Assembly (NCBI GenBank): GCA_018894105.1
Contig: CM032122.1
Coordinates: 31,837,404-31,901,403 of the forward strand
Direction: 5' to 3'
From: Jacaranda mimosifolia
Taxonomy: Eukaryota; Streptophyta; Magnoliopsida; Lamiales; Bignoniaceae
Length of the DNA stretch: 64,000 bases
This document shows, one piece after another, positions 49,365-59,701 of this stretch. The position numbers were made by a program, and so were the translations under genes. How positions within the stretch are numbered: the stretch's first letter is position 1; every line of letters begins with the position of its first letter. Under the pieces are notes generated by a model. That model did no database searches. It was given only the letters and a program-made list of their open reading frames with translations, and had not been told where the DNA came from.

Positions 49365-50235
49365 TAGGGGTGTCAATCTGTGCGGATTGGGTGGGTTCGG
49401 GTTGGGTTGAGGTAGGAGTATAATATAAAAATACCAAACTCAAGTCCAACCCAACCCGATGTTAAATCCAAAAGGCTCAATCCTACCTGACCCATAAAAT
49501 TTTGTGTCGGGTTCGGGTTGACCTGATTTTTAGTCATGTCACCTAATAATCTGATAAACTTGATCGACCCAACCCGATCTATTTATTTTATTTTTTATAT
49601 TTATAAATTCCAACATCATAATTGAATAGAAATTTGATCTCCAATAAAATTTAAAATTTGACACAATAATTAAAGTTTAAGAAACACAAGAGCTTCTCAT
49701 GTCTATGAGTACTCCAAATACAAAAATAATAACAAACTATTGTTTAATTAACAATTTTGATGACAACCATCAAATGATCAAAATGCATAATTAACTACAA
49801 AATAGTAGAAATTAAAGTCGAAAGATAAAAACATATCGAATTCAATTGTCTTTGAATGGGAAGAATGGAAGTGTTATTACTTATTTGTTAATAATGTTAT
49901 TGTAATTTGTAAATTTGTAAATTATAAGAATTTTCAAATTTTAGATTTTTGGATATATATATATATATGTATTATTTATATTTTATTTTAATTAGTTAAA
50001 ATTTTCAGGTGGGTCGGGTTGGGTTGGGTTGGGTTAGGTTTACTGGATTATTGGGTCACCCACTTATTTTTTTCAGGTTACGCGGGTTGACCCGATAACA
50101 ATCCAACCTTATTTTTGTTTTCTCGGGTCATTTTCAGGTCTGACCCAATTTGACCCAAACCCCAAACCCAAACCTGATTTTTTTCAGGTGGGTTATTGTC
50201 GTGTCATCGGGTTGGGTTTGATTTTGACATCCTTA
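49365..50235. mobile_element. hAT-type MITE, 871 bp, perfect 8-bp target duplication
   Basis: Ends TAGGGGTGTCAA and (reverse complement of the right end) TAAGGATGTCAA. Both sides are flanked by GATTCAAG (49357-49364 and 50236-50243). The subterminal zones are dense in ggttgggttgggt/acccaaccc repeats in opposite orientation, giving strong hairpin potential. The middle is AT-rich and non-coding. Confidence 0.9.
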
Positions 50236-50591
50236 GATTCAAGTCAATCCAACAAGTTAGGATTTGGGAGCACCCCAACAAATTGTCGGTTTTAATGTTG
50301 ATGGTTTTTACTATCGATGATAGTTGGATTTATGGTCACATATGAGATCCAAGTTCATTGCGGTATGAGGTTTTGTTTCGAAAATTGTTTCAATATGAGA
50401 AAAAGAAAAATAATTTATAAGCAAATTTAAGACTAATCCAAGTTTGTAAGACATTGATTTGTTGGCTTTCATAGTAATGAATTATATCCTGAAAAATACA
50501 AAATGCTTTGATGGGTGGGAAGAGGGAAATAATTTATAAATTGACTCAAAATCTTTAATTTATTTGATGTAAAATAAATTTTAATACAATA

Positions 50592-51232
50592 TGATATTGG
50601 TAAGCCCATAAGCCCAATAAATTACAAAAACTCAGTATCAAGCCCAATGAATTAAGCTTTAGACCATGGCGTTTCTATGTCCAAGCGAGTTGGCCCATAA
50701 TAATGATGCTTTTATGGATTGAATTTGAAACTTCAAATCGACCTCAGAGGACAATTGAGGTCGAAAGCACACAAAAAATGACGCAACTACCTAGCCAAAT
50801 GCGCATTAATGGCGGAGCCTGCCACCCATCGCATCTGAATTAAATGCATCTGAACCACCCTCTTGTCCGCATTAAATGGCTTTGACGGTGCTCACCTCCG
50901 CATTAATGATGGTAAGGACTCCTTCTCCAGCCAGTCGATCATTAGTAAGGCTTTGGGCAAGGTCGAATAGATCTAAGTTACCCCTACTCATGAGAGAGAA
51001 GGTCTAGATTGTATCAGGGAGAAATTCGTCTTTTCACCCATCGCCAAACACTATAAATACCTCTTCTTTCAGAGATAAATGTACGCTTTTACACATTTGC
51101 TAAGTTGTTACTCTAATGAATTATCTTACTCTTCAGCTGAGGACCACGTCACCAAATTCTATCTTTCTAGTCGACTTATATCTTTAGGTTAAAACTGAGA
51201 AGCCTAACTTAATAAAATTGACATCATCATCA
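50592..51232 (+). repeat. 5' LTR of element 2
   Basis: Aligns with 58221-58846 over its length: 'tatcaagcccaatgaattaag' versus 'tatcaagcctaatgggttaag', and 'caaacactataaatacc' in both. It ends 'catcatcatca' directly before a PBS-like 'tttagtgcc'. Confidence 0.9.
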
Positions 51233-51345
51233 TTTAGTGCCACAAGCCCAATAAAATATTAAAGCCCAGTATCAAGCTAAATGGGTTAAGCTCTGGACCC
51301 TGGCGTTTCTATGCCCAAGCGAGTTGACCCATGATAATGATGCTT
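51233..51345 (+). repeat. Displaced U3 fragment of an LTR inside element 2
   Basis: After a 9-nt PBS remnant (tttagtgcc), about 105 bp repeat the early part of the LTR (compare 50605-50712: 'agcccaataaa', 'ggcgtttctatg', 'ccaagcgagttg'). The sequence then switches directly into integrase. This marks the internal deletion junction. Confidence 0.8.
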
Positions 51346-53310
51346 AAGGAGTTTTTATGGAAAAACGTCATTTATCATTTCGGTCTATCCAAAGTGCTCA
51401 TATCTCACAATGGCACCCCATTCCAAAACAAGAGGATGAGAGATTGGTGCGACAGCCTTGGGATCATGCATCATTTCATTTCGGTCTGAAATCCACAAGC
51501 AAATGGTCAAACGGAGGTCACCAATAAAGCCATTCTAGATCATATAAAAACTCGACTGGAAGATTGCAAAGCTAGCTGGGCAAAGGACCTCTCAGGTGTC
51601 CTTTGGACCTACAGGACCACCCCCAGAATAGCCAAGGGGCAAAGTCCATATAGTTTGGTCTATAGTTCTAAAGGAGTTGTTCTAGCAGAGTTAATCCAAC
51701 ATACAACTCGAGTTATACATTATAACCCGATCAGAAACAAAGTAGAAAGCAAATTCGATTAGGGTTGTAAATGGGTAGGGTTTTACCCTACCCAAGCCCA
51801 TACCCAAAACTAATACCTATTTACCTACCCAACCCACTTAGACCCATTACACATTAGGTATGTGCATTGGACACATCATTTTCGGGTCGGGTCCATACCC
51901 TACCCATTGTATTTTTTTTGCTACTATTTTCCAAAAAAAATCTTCACTCAATGTATTTGATATATAATTAATACTTCTTCACTCAATAATGGGGGTGAGG
52001 TATGCCTGTCAATGAAATAGGTAGGGTATTGTCTTACCTAAGTCCATACCCAAATAGTTAGACCATATGTTTACCCTACCCTATTATACCCAAATAATAG
52101 ACCCTACCCTATCAAACACATGACCTATTGGGTCTATAGTTGGGTTTAGTTTATTAGACCAAAATTTTTAATGGTGTTTTAATCTGACTAATTTTTTTAT
52201 CTTTCCCAAATTTTCTTATTGTCAATCAAAATGCTAAAACTACATAATATTTGAATGCTAGAATAATTTATTAATATTGACTAATTTTTTTGGGCATATT
52301 TTAAATAACTCGATTTTTTTTAAATTAAAAAAGAGTACATTTAATTTTTTTCATGTATACATCAAATTTATATAGTTTGTATGAAAAGAAAGTATCATCC
52401 AAACATCCAAATTGGAATGTGTAAACCAACATGTAAGAGAGAATTTTACTATTTTAGATAAATTAAGAAGTACAATAATTACAAATAAATAAATTTAAAA
52501 TAATTTTAATTTTTTTATTATATATATATTAAAAATTTAAGTATACACTTCAAGGATGACATGATTATTAATATAAATTTAATTTTGATATCACTAATTT
52601 GGGTTAACTAGTTAAATTTGAGTATTTGAAAAATGAGTAATTTCAAGGTATAGAATATGTGGATAAGTTTTGCAAATAAACATAATTACACCCGTTGAAT
52701 AATTATTATTATATTTTTGGGTTTAGGTTTGACGAAAATAGTAACTAAATAAAGTTTCTATGAGTAAAAAAAATTAAAGTTGGGAAGGAGAGAGTTGATA
52801 CATGGGTATTAGATATTGAGTATTTTTTGGGTATTGGGTAATTAGGTATTTTTATGGATATAGACCCTACCCTTATCCATTCCATTTTTCTTAATGGGTT
52901 TGGGTAAGATTTGGATCTCATGTCTATTTATTGGGTATGGGTATTGTACTATTGTTATGGGCAATGGGTAGGGTAAAACCCTACCCATTGACAGGCCTAA
53001 ATTTGATGTTAAGACAATCGATGAGCTCCATCAACAAGCCTTTACAAAAATGCAAAGGTACAGGTTAATCATAGCTAAACATTATGATAAAGGTGTTAAG
53101 CCAAGGTGTTTTAAAGTCGGCAACTTGATACTCAAAAAGGTTAAAGTCTCAAAGAATGTCGAGAAACTTGACCCAAAATGGGAAGGTCCATACTCCGTGG
53201 TGAAAGTGGCAAAGCATAATTCCTATCAACTAGCCGACATGAGTGGAAACGAGCTCCCCTAGACCATAGAATGCAACTAACTTGAAGAAGTTTTATGTGT
53301 AAATTGAGAT
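51346..53310 (+). pseudogene. Integrase of element 2, split by a hAT-type MITE
   Basis: Part one (51346-51759) reads KEFLWKNVIYHFGLSKVLIS, NPQANGQTEVTNKAIL and TYRTTPRIAKGQSPYSLVY. The catalytic Asp expected before NGT is His, and an in-frame stop precedes NPQANG. Part two (53000-53262) continues FDVKTIDELHQQAF and LDPKWEGPYSVVKVAKHN, matching element 1 at 35480-35710. The MITE 51760-52999 separates them exactly at its 8-bp duplication. Confidence 0.85.
51760..52999. mobile_element. hAT-type MITE, 1240 bp, inserted in integrase
   Basis: The ends TAGGGTTGTAAATGGGTAGG and (reverse complement) TAGGCCTGTCAATGGGTAGG continue into a near-palindromic ggtagggttttaccctaccc zone, so the inverted repeat spans about 37 bp. 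Target duplication: AATTCGAT (51752-51759) and AATTTGAT (53000-53007), one mismatch. The body repeats 'accctaccc' and 'gggtaggg' motifs at both ends. A second internal terminus-like block begins near 51995. Confidence 0.9.
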
Positions 53311-53362
53311 TTGATTGTATAAAGGGAGCATGTTTTCCTAATGCATATAATACCGTGACCCT

Positions 53363-53700
53363 GTAGTCGCATGATCCAATTTGCTTTCGAATCAATTATT
53401 GATGAAAGATCAAATCGAACCCGTAGTCGTATGATCAAATTCGCTTATAAATCAATTATTAATGAAAGATCAAGTCAACCTCATACTCGCAAGATCAAAT
53501 TCGCTTGCGAATCAATTATTAATGAAAGATCAAGTCGATCCCGTAGTCACATGATCAAATTGCAAATGAATCAATTATTAATGAAAGATCAAGTCAACCT
53601 GGTAGTTGCATGATCAAATTCGCTTATGAATCAATTCTTAATGAAATATCAAGTTGATTCCATAGTAATATGATCAAATTTTCCAGCAAACTATATGAAT
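53363..53700 (+). repeat. Tandem array in element 2, about six units of 60 bp
   Basis: The 'gtagtcgcatgatcaaatt' phrase recurs at 53363, 53423, 53483, 53543, 53602 and 53662. Units also share 'atcaattattaatgaaagatcaagtc'. The 60-bp period leaves one frame open for 80 codons, so the open frame here is an artefact of the repeat. Confidence 0.92.
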
Positions 53701-54171
53701 CTAACTGCATGGTTAAGTTGAACTATCAAGTTATTAGTACCAGCAAAACTTGACTTAAGTCTTCAAATTATCTCTACACATCTGAGTGGACCTCCTAGAT
53801 GAGGCCATCTAACATGATACACATAAAATAAATTGCCAAAAGTAAAGCACATTCAACCAAGAACACGTAGTTTTAACATTAAATTCCACAAAACAAGCAA
53901 AAACCGCACCAAATGAGTCATGAACTTTAGAAGCGCCTTTCTTTTGGGAGTAGAGTGTGACTAAGTTAAGGGTTCCCCTTCTTAAACTATCGAAGCACAT
54001 TACTAGCTTGGAGACTATCAATCTTTGGATGGCTGAGCAGCTTTGTTCGGATTCGTGAGGGAGCCTTCATCTGATCGGACAACATCGTTCAAATGCCCCT
54101 TGGGGCCTTACAACATTCCGAACAAGAAAATTACAAAAGAAAACTTCCTAGCTAGAAGCAGCACCCTCTCC

Positions 54172-57100
54172 TCAACTCCCCGGAGTAGCAGCTTCTACAG
54201 CAAGCTCGTCGAAAACTTTGTCGAGCTCATTAGTTGTGTCGATGCTGGCATCCAGGGGTGGACCCTCAACCTCCTGCTCAGGTCCAGATTCGAGTGCTCT
54301 CGTAGGTCGAGATGGCCTAGCTTCTTCTGTCAAGAAGATGCGCTCCTCAGTGGGGAAGAAATCTGCCACATTCTCTTCATTATTTTTGATACCCAAAGCG
54401 AAGTTGCTAACAAAAGAGAATTCTTTCCCCATTGTAGTAACTTTGGGGTGCGGAGGAATTACAGTCTCTTTAGCTGGAGTGTTCTCATTCAAAACCTCAA
54501 GACGCTTATTTTTTATGATATCGAGTTGAGTGTTGTCCTCTGCTCGAAATTCATAGCCAAGAAAATTGAGTTGCTTCACTGCCTTCTCAAATGCTTCCTT
54601 TGCATCATCCATGCTGAAGATCACGTTGGCGTCGGTAAATGCCGAGCTAAGCATAAACTAGGGGTGTTAAAAAAAAACCGGAATCGACCGAAAACCGAAA
54701 AAATCAAACCGAACCGAACTAGGTTTTGGTTTTTCATTTAAAAAAAATTTGGTTTTCTGTTTTTTCGGTTCGGTTAACCGAAACCGAACCGAAAAAACCG
54801 AAACTTTATATATATATATATACAAAATTTTATTATTCAATCACTACTAGTTTAACTTTTATTTCACATCTTTTATTAAATATTTTAAGTTTAAGATAAA
54901 TAAATATAAATTTTTAAATAATGTAAATGTTAATGTATTCTAAAAATTTTGGAATAAATAATTTTTTTGATAAATTGAAATAATTGAGAAAAAAAGAAGT
55001 AAATAATATATCAAAATAGTTATTAAAAACCCTATGTTTTATAAATAATATAGATATATAAAAACATGAATAGTTATAATACAAAGAGAAAAAATGATAT
55101 TTTTTTCTAAATTCAAATGGTACAATTGCATAATTTTTTTATTATATGAACTAATACATGTTACATATAAAAACATAGATTATGATTTAAACATAAAAAA
55201 ATATTATATAAAATAAAATTGGATCAATTAACTATTTAACTTTAGTAGATTGAGTTTAAAATTTAATTTGCTATTCGATCTTAGCAATTGAGGTTTAAAT
55301 ATACAAAAATTGCGTGCATCTGGCATCTGCCTTGACGATTATAAGCTAGCAATTTTAGCATACTCAATGTGTATACTAAAATTTTGATAACATAAAATAA
55401 TTAAAATATTTATTTATCTTCTTAAAGTTATAATATTTTAAATGCATTTATTTAGAACAGATAAATTATAATTTATCAAAACAAATATTTTCAATATAGA
55501 AAAAAAAAGTAATCTAAATCAATTTTTTCACCTAAAAATAAATATTTTTATCAATATACATATACTTTTATCAAATAATTTTCTTGGTACTAAGAGAATA
55601 AGTTAACCAATTCAAATTTTTAATTAAACTAACTTACTTTTGTCAAACAAACTTTTATATCTTGGTAAAAAATTAAAAAAAAATTTTCCAGTTCGGTTTT
55701 AACCGAAACCGAAAAAAACAAAAATCGGTTCAATTTCGGTTAAAAATCGAACCGAACTGTTCGGTTCGGTTTCGGTTTTGCATTGCAAAAAACCGAATTT
55801 TTCGGTTAACCGACCGAACCGTTCGGTTCGGTCGGTTATAACCGAATGAACACCCCTAGCATAAACTACTACACAACCTCCTTACGAATGCCAGACAACG
55901 TCTTGAAGAACTCACCCCCAGCATAGCGCAAAGAACTATCATATCCTTGAGCTCGACCTCACTTAGAAGTCTCTTGGATTGAATTTAATGACTTCATCAG
56001 TTGCTCCTCTGCCTGGCTCTTCCATTCAATAGCAGCTAAGAGCTCAGCGTCCTTATCTTCTATATGCTTATTCAGCTCATCGATTCTCGACTGTAGAGAT
56101 TCGACCTTAGTGTTGGTCAAATCATTTTGTTCTTTCTTCAGCTCTCCACATCTCTCTTTTAATATCTGGCGGTTGGTCTCACATAACTCATATCACCGAT
56201 GGAGGTTATATCTCCATTGCCTGACCTGAAAGAAAGTGAACACATCATCAAAAGGCTAAATCTCTTTGAAAGAGACCAATGGTTAAAATGGCCAAGGGAG
56301 ACACAAAGGTTGGGCCCGCACCTATCATGGTCGGCGAATTGGGAACCCCAACCTTAGGCCCAAATTAGGGTTCTGGAAAAGTGGATAAATTGCACAAATG
56401 CTCAGGAGAGAGTGTTTCATTGGTGGTCGCATTGACCTCAGCAACCCACTTTCCCTCTTATCGACTGCATTTTTCTTTGACGCGCCCTGCGATGTGACCT
56501 CAATAACTTTCCTTTTTTGCTGAGGAGTCGAGCTACTCTTTACTCTAGTGCTCTGAGCAACGGGAGATGGACTTGCGTGGGTCGCTTTTTTGACCCTAAT
56601 GGCTTGGGTTGCAGCGCCTCGTTGAGCTATCGCAACCTTGCAGTGCTCTTAAGCTCTCTGTTGTTTCTACATGGCAAGTTGCCTCGCACGATTCATGACT
56701 GGTTGACCTAAAAGAAATCCACATCATTTTGATTAGAAACATAACTTACCATATAATGAAAACAAATCAGATAAGTTAGTTCTATCTAAGCTTGCGTTAG
56801 CATGCAACCTCAACAGGGTGGTCAACAATCTTGTCAGGACCAAGTTTCTCTCTTTTATAAATTCAGACGCATCCACTTCACTAAACTTAAGAAGTCTCAG
56901 ATGAAAACATTGTTCCATGATGGATTCTCATTAGTATTCATCTCGACTCTACCCATCATCAACCCTCTGGAAATATTAAAACTAACTCTATCAGGAGATC
57001 TAACATAGAAATATTTTTCCTTCTACTTTTGGCCATGGGAAGAATATGGATTTCCAAAAATTTTCCTACGAGGTCAAGTGGTTAAATAGTAAAATCCTGA

Positions 57101-57770
57101 CTCCCCTGCACGACCCGACTTCGAAGACATTGGAAGATGAAACATGTTGTTAAAATTAGCCCAGGAAGGGGGCTGGTCATGAATTATCATGAAAACAATG
57201 AAATTACACAAAAGAGAAAAATAGTTGGGTAGGAGTTAAGTTATGCAGACTTGAAGATCTCTCAACAGGTCGACTATTAGTTCAGCAAGTGGAAACCTAA
57301 GGCCACATTTTAGGGCATCTTCAAAAATAATTATGCATCCCTCTTGAGGTGTGTGAATTCTATCTCCTTTCCTGGCTCTAATCAGTCCAAACTCATTTGA
57401 AATATGATATTTAGCTGTAAACGACATCAAGTCATTCAAAGAAACCTTAGACACAATTTTGCTATAATGAGAAGCTATAAATAATCTAGCTCTCAACCTC
57501 AAAGGCTCCTCTGCCTCCTTAGGCAGCCCTGTCTCCTCAACCGTAGGCTCAGAGGGACCAGCCTCATTGATATGAGGACTGGAAGGCCTAACCCCCTCAT
57601 TAGCCTTCATTTCTTCCCCCAACAACATCCAACTCCTCATTACCACTATAAGAGGCCGACCTACTACTAGATGTTTCACTCGAGCATGCCCCGCTAGTTG
57701 AGGCATTTATTGACTGAGTTGCCTCAAAATTAGAGCTCTCAACCCTAACCTCCTCGCTAATACTAGCCAT
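54172..57770 (-). pseudogene. Antisense additional ORF of element 2, interrupted by a MITE
   Basis: Opposite to integrase. The start MASISEEVRVESSNF at 57770 leads into a Ser/acidic tract; a frame change near 57610 is followed by LFIASHYSKIVSKV, FEDALKCGLRFPLAELIVDLL and FHLPMSSKSG-type sequence as in element 1. A coiled-coil piece (about 56165-56045, CGELKKEQNDLTNTK, QSRIDELNKHIEDKDAEL) follows. After the MITE 54659-55858 comes the C-terminal part (54654-54172), where MLSSAFTDANVIFSMDDAKE, AFEKAVKQLNFLGYEFRAED and EARPSRPTRALE parallel element 1. The conserved order shows that this was a real gene of the clade. Confidence 0.75.
54659..55858. mobile_element. hAT-type MITE, 1200 bp, perfect 8-bp target duplication, inserted in the antisense ORF
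   Basis: Left end TAGGGGTGTT, right end AACACCCCTA. GCATAAAC flanks both sides (54651-54658 and 55859-55866). The subterminal regions are dense in cggttcggtt/aaccgaaccg repeats in opposite orientation, with an AT-rich centre that shows no coding signal. Confidence 0.93.
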
Positions 57771-58200
57771 TACTACAAGCGGAAGCAAGAAAAGTGCAAA
57801 GAAACAGGAAAAAGCAGGATAAGAGAGGAACTTAGGAAAGATGTACGCCAAAAGAAAAGTTTGAAAAAGCTAAGATTCAACCAAGTTTTCTTCAACTCGT
57901 CCTCGTAGCGATGCGGTAAAAGTAGTAAATGAACAGTAAAAATGACTATTTATAGGCAACACCAGGAATGGCAACCGATCAATCGAACTAGCTATCGATT
58001 AATTAATGCATAACCACTGATCACTCACACACGAAAATCAATGTAACCACCCAGAAACTGTTCTCGCCTTTGAGCTCCTAGTCGAGATTTAAAAAGTTTT
58101 GCTGTCTTTAAAATCCTGGTCAAAACAATCATTCTTGTCGTCAACAGAGCCATGTTTCGCGCTACTTTTTACTTTGATCTCTACATGGTTGGACTATAGA

Positions 58201-58214
58201 GTTGGGGGGGAGGG
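58201..58214 (+). other. Polypurine tract of element 2
   Basis: GTTGGGGGGGAGGG lies just upstream of the 3' LTR that starts at 58221. Confidence 0.8.
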
Positions 58215-58220
58215 CACTCA

Positions 58221-58846
58221 TGATATGGATAAGCCCATAAACCCAATAAAATACTAAAGCCCAGTATCAAGCCTAATGGGTTAAGCTTTAGATCCTAGCG
58301 TTTCCATGCCCAAGCGAGTTTGCCCATGATAATGATACTTTTTACAGACTGAATTTGAAACTCTGAGTCGACTTCAGAGGTCGACTGATGTCTAAAACAC
58401 ATAGGAAATGATGCAACTACCTGGCCAAACGTGCGTTATCTTCGCATTAATGATGGAATGGACTCCCTCTCCGGCTAGCCGGTCATTAGCAAGGCTTTGG
58501 GGTAGGTTGAAAAGACTTAAATTATCCCTACTCATGAGAGAGAAGGTCTAGATTGTATTAAGGAGAAACTCGTCTTTTCACCCTTGCCAAACACTATAAA
58601 TACCCCTTTTTTCAAAGATAAAGGTATGCTTTTGCACATTTCCTGAGTCGTTACTCTACTAAATTATCTTCAGGTTGAAAACTGACTTAAGCATTGGAAC
58701 ATTTTAGCTGAGAACCCTCTCGGCTAGCCTAATGTTTGTTCATTGGATGCAGGATTCAACCTATGTCATTCAATTCTGTCTTTCTAGTCGACTTATATTT
58801 TCAGGTCGAAACTAAGAAGCCCAATTCACTAAAATCAATATCATCA
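58221..58846 (+). repeat. 3' LTR of element 2
   Basis: Starts TGATATGGATAAGCCC and ends ATATCATCA; it is followed directly by the target duplication CAATA. Confidence 0.92.
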
Positions 58847-58851
58847 CAATA

Positions 58852-59701
58852 CAATATTATGATCTCTTGTAAGAATTTAAAATTATTATTTGTTGATAAA
58901 AGATGTTGTCCTTATTAGTGTATATATACATATACATACATGTCAAACACTTAACACAACTTTAATCTTACTCCACAATTTAAATTATTTTATATATTAA
59001 TGAATGACCTAAAAAGTATTTTTGTTTGTGTGAAAACTCAATGTGATAATTGCTAGTACTATATAAAAAAAGGGTGACATATTCGCATAATGACGATTTT
59101 TATACTAATACATTAAACTTTTTATTTGTCAAAAATAACCACATAATTCTTTCTTCCATTAATGCCACCACACTTCAATATTCCAAACTTCATTCTCTTC
59201 ACTCATGCTTTCAAAATATTTAACAACAATTTTATACACACGAAAATCGATTTAAAAATCTTTTATTTCATTTCATATTCCATCGTATATTCTATTTCAT
59301 AAATATGTTATGTGTGTATTAAATATTTTTTTATAAAAATAATTTATTGATAATTTAATACACTTGACATAAAATTCAGTACATTAAAATAAAAAATGAA
59401 ATAGAAGATATAAAGTGGAAATATATATATATATATATAATATGTCGTGACGACAAGCATTAAAGAGTGGAGCTCAAAGCCTCAAACTAGTTTTGATTTA
59501 GTTTGGGTCCTGAATTTTGATTTTGTTTGGGCCTTGGGTCGGGCAAAGGTCCACTCATCCCAATCCAGAAGCTCCGGATATGGTTCTCAAGAAACGAGTG
59601 GCTCTCTTCTCGACCCGAATCATCATCCGAAACAAGATCAGAGTGAAAAAACCACACCACCGAATTTCAAATGGCGTCTTCTCAATCTCCAAACATCATC
59701 C
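58852..59701. other. AT-rich intergenic DNA and leader of the 59702-62100 gene
   Basis: No separate gene. An 85-codon in-frame extension from an ATG at 59447 precedes the chosen start, but its composition and the later transit-peptide-like start argue that it is 5' leader. A short (TA)n run lies near 59422-59440. Confidence 0.5.

Larger units (their letters stand above)
50592..58846 (+). mobile_element. Second Tat-clade Ty3/gypsy element (element 2), internally rearranged, 8.3 kb
   Basis: LTRs lie at 50592-51232 and 58221-58846, starting TGATAT and ending ATCATCA. The target duplication CAATA (50587-50591 and 58847-58851) is perfect. Gag, protease, reverse transcriptase and both RNase H domains are missing. 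After a PBS remnant comes a stray piece of LTR, then integrase, a tandem array, an antisense gene and a PPT. Two hAT-type MITEs are inserted in it. Without them its length is about 5.8 kb. It is a relative of element 1, with clear protein similarity but different LTR sequence. Confidence 0.9.

Noticed and set aside
53371..53613. 80-codon plus-strand frame with 20-residue internal periodicity
   Set aside because: It arises only because the 60-bp tandem repeat has a period divisible by three; it is not a repeat protein.
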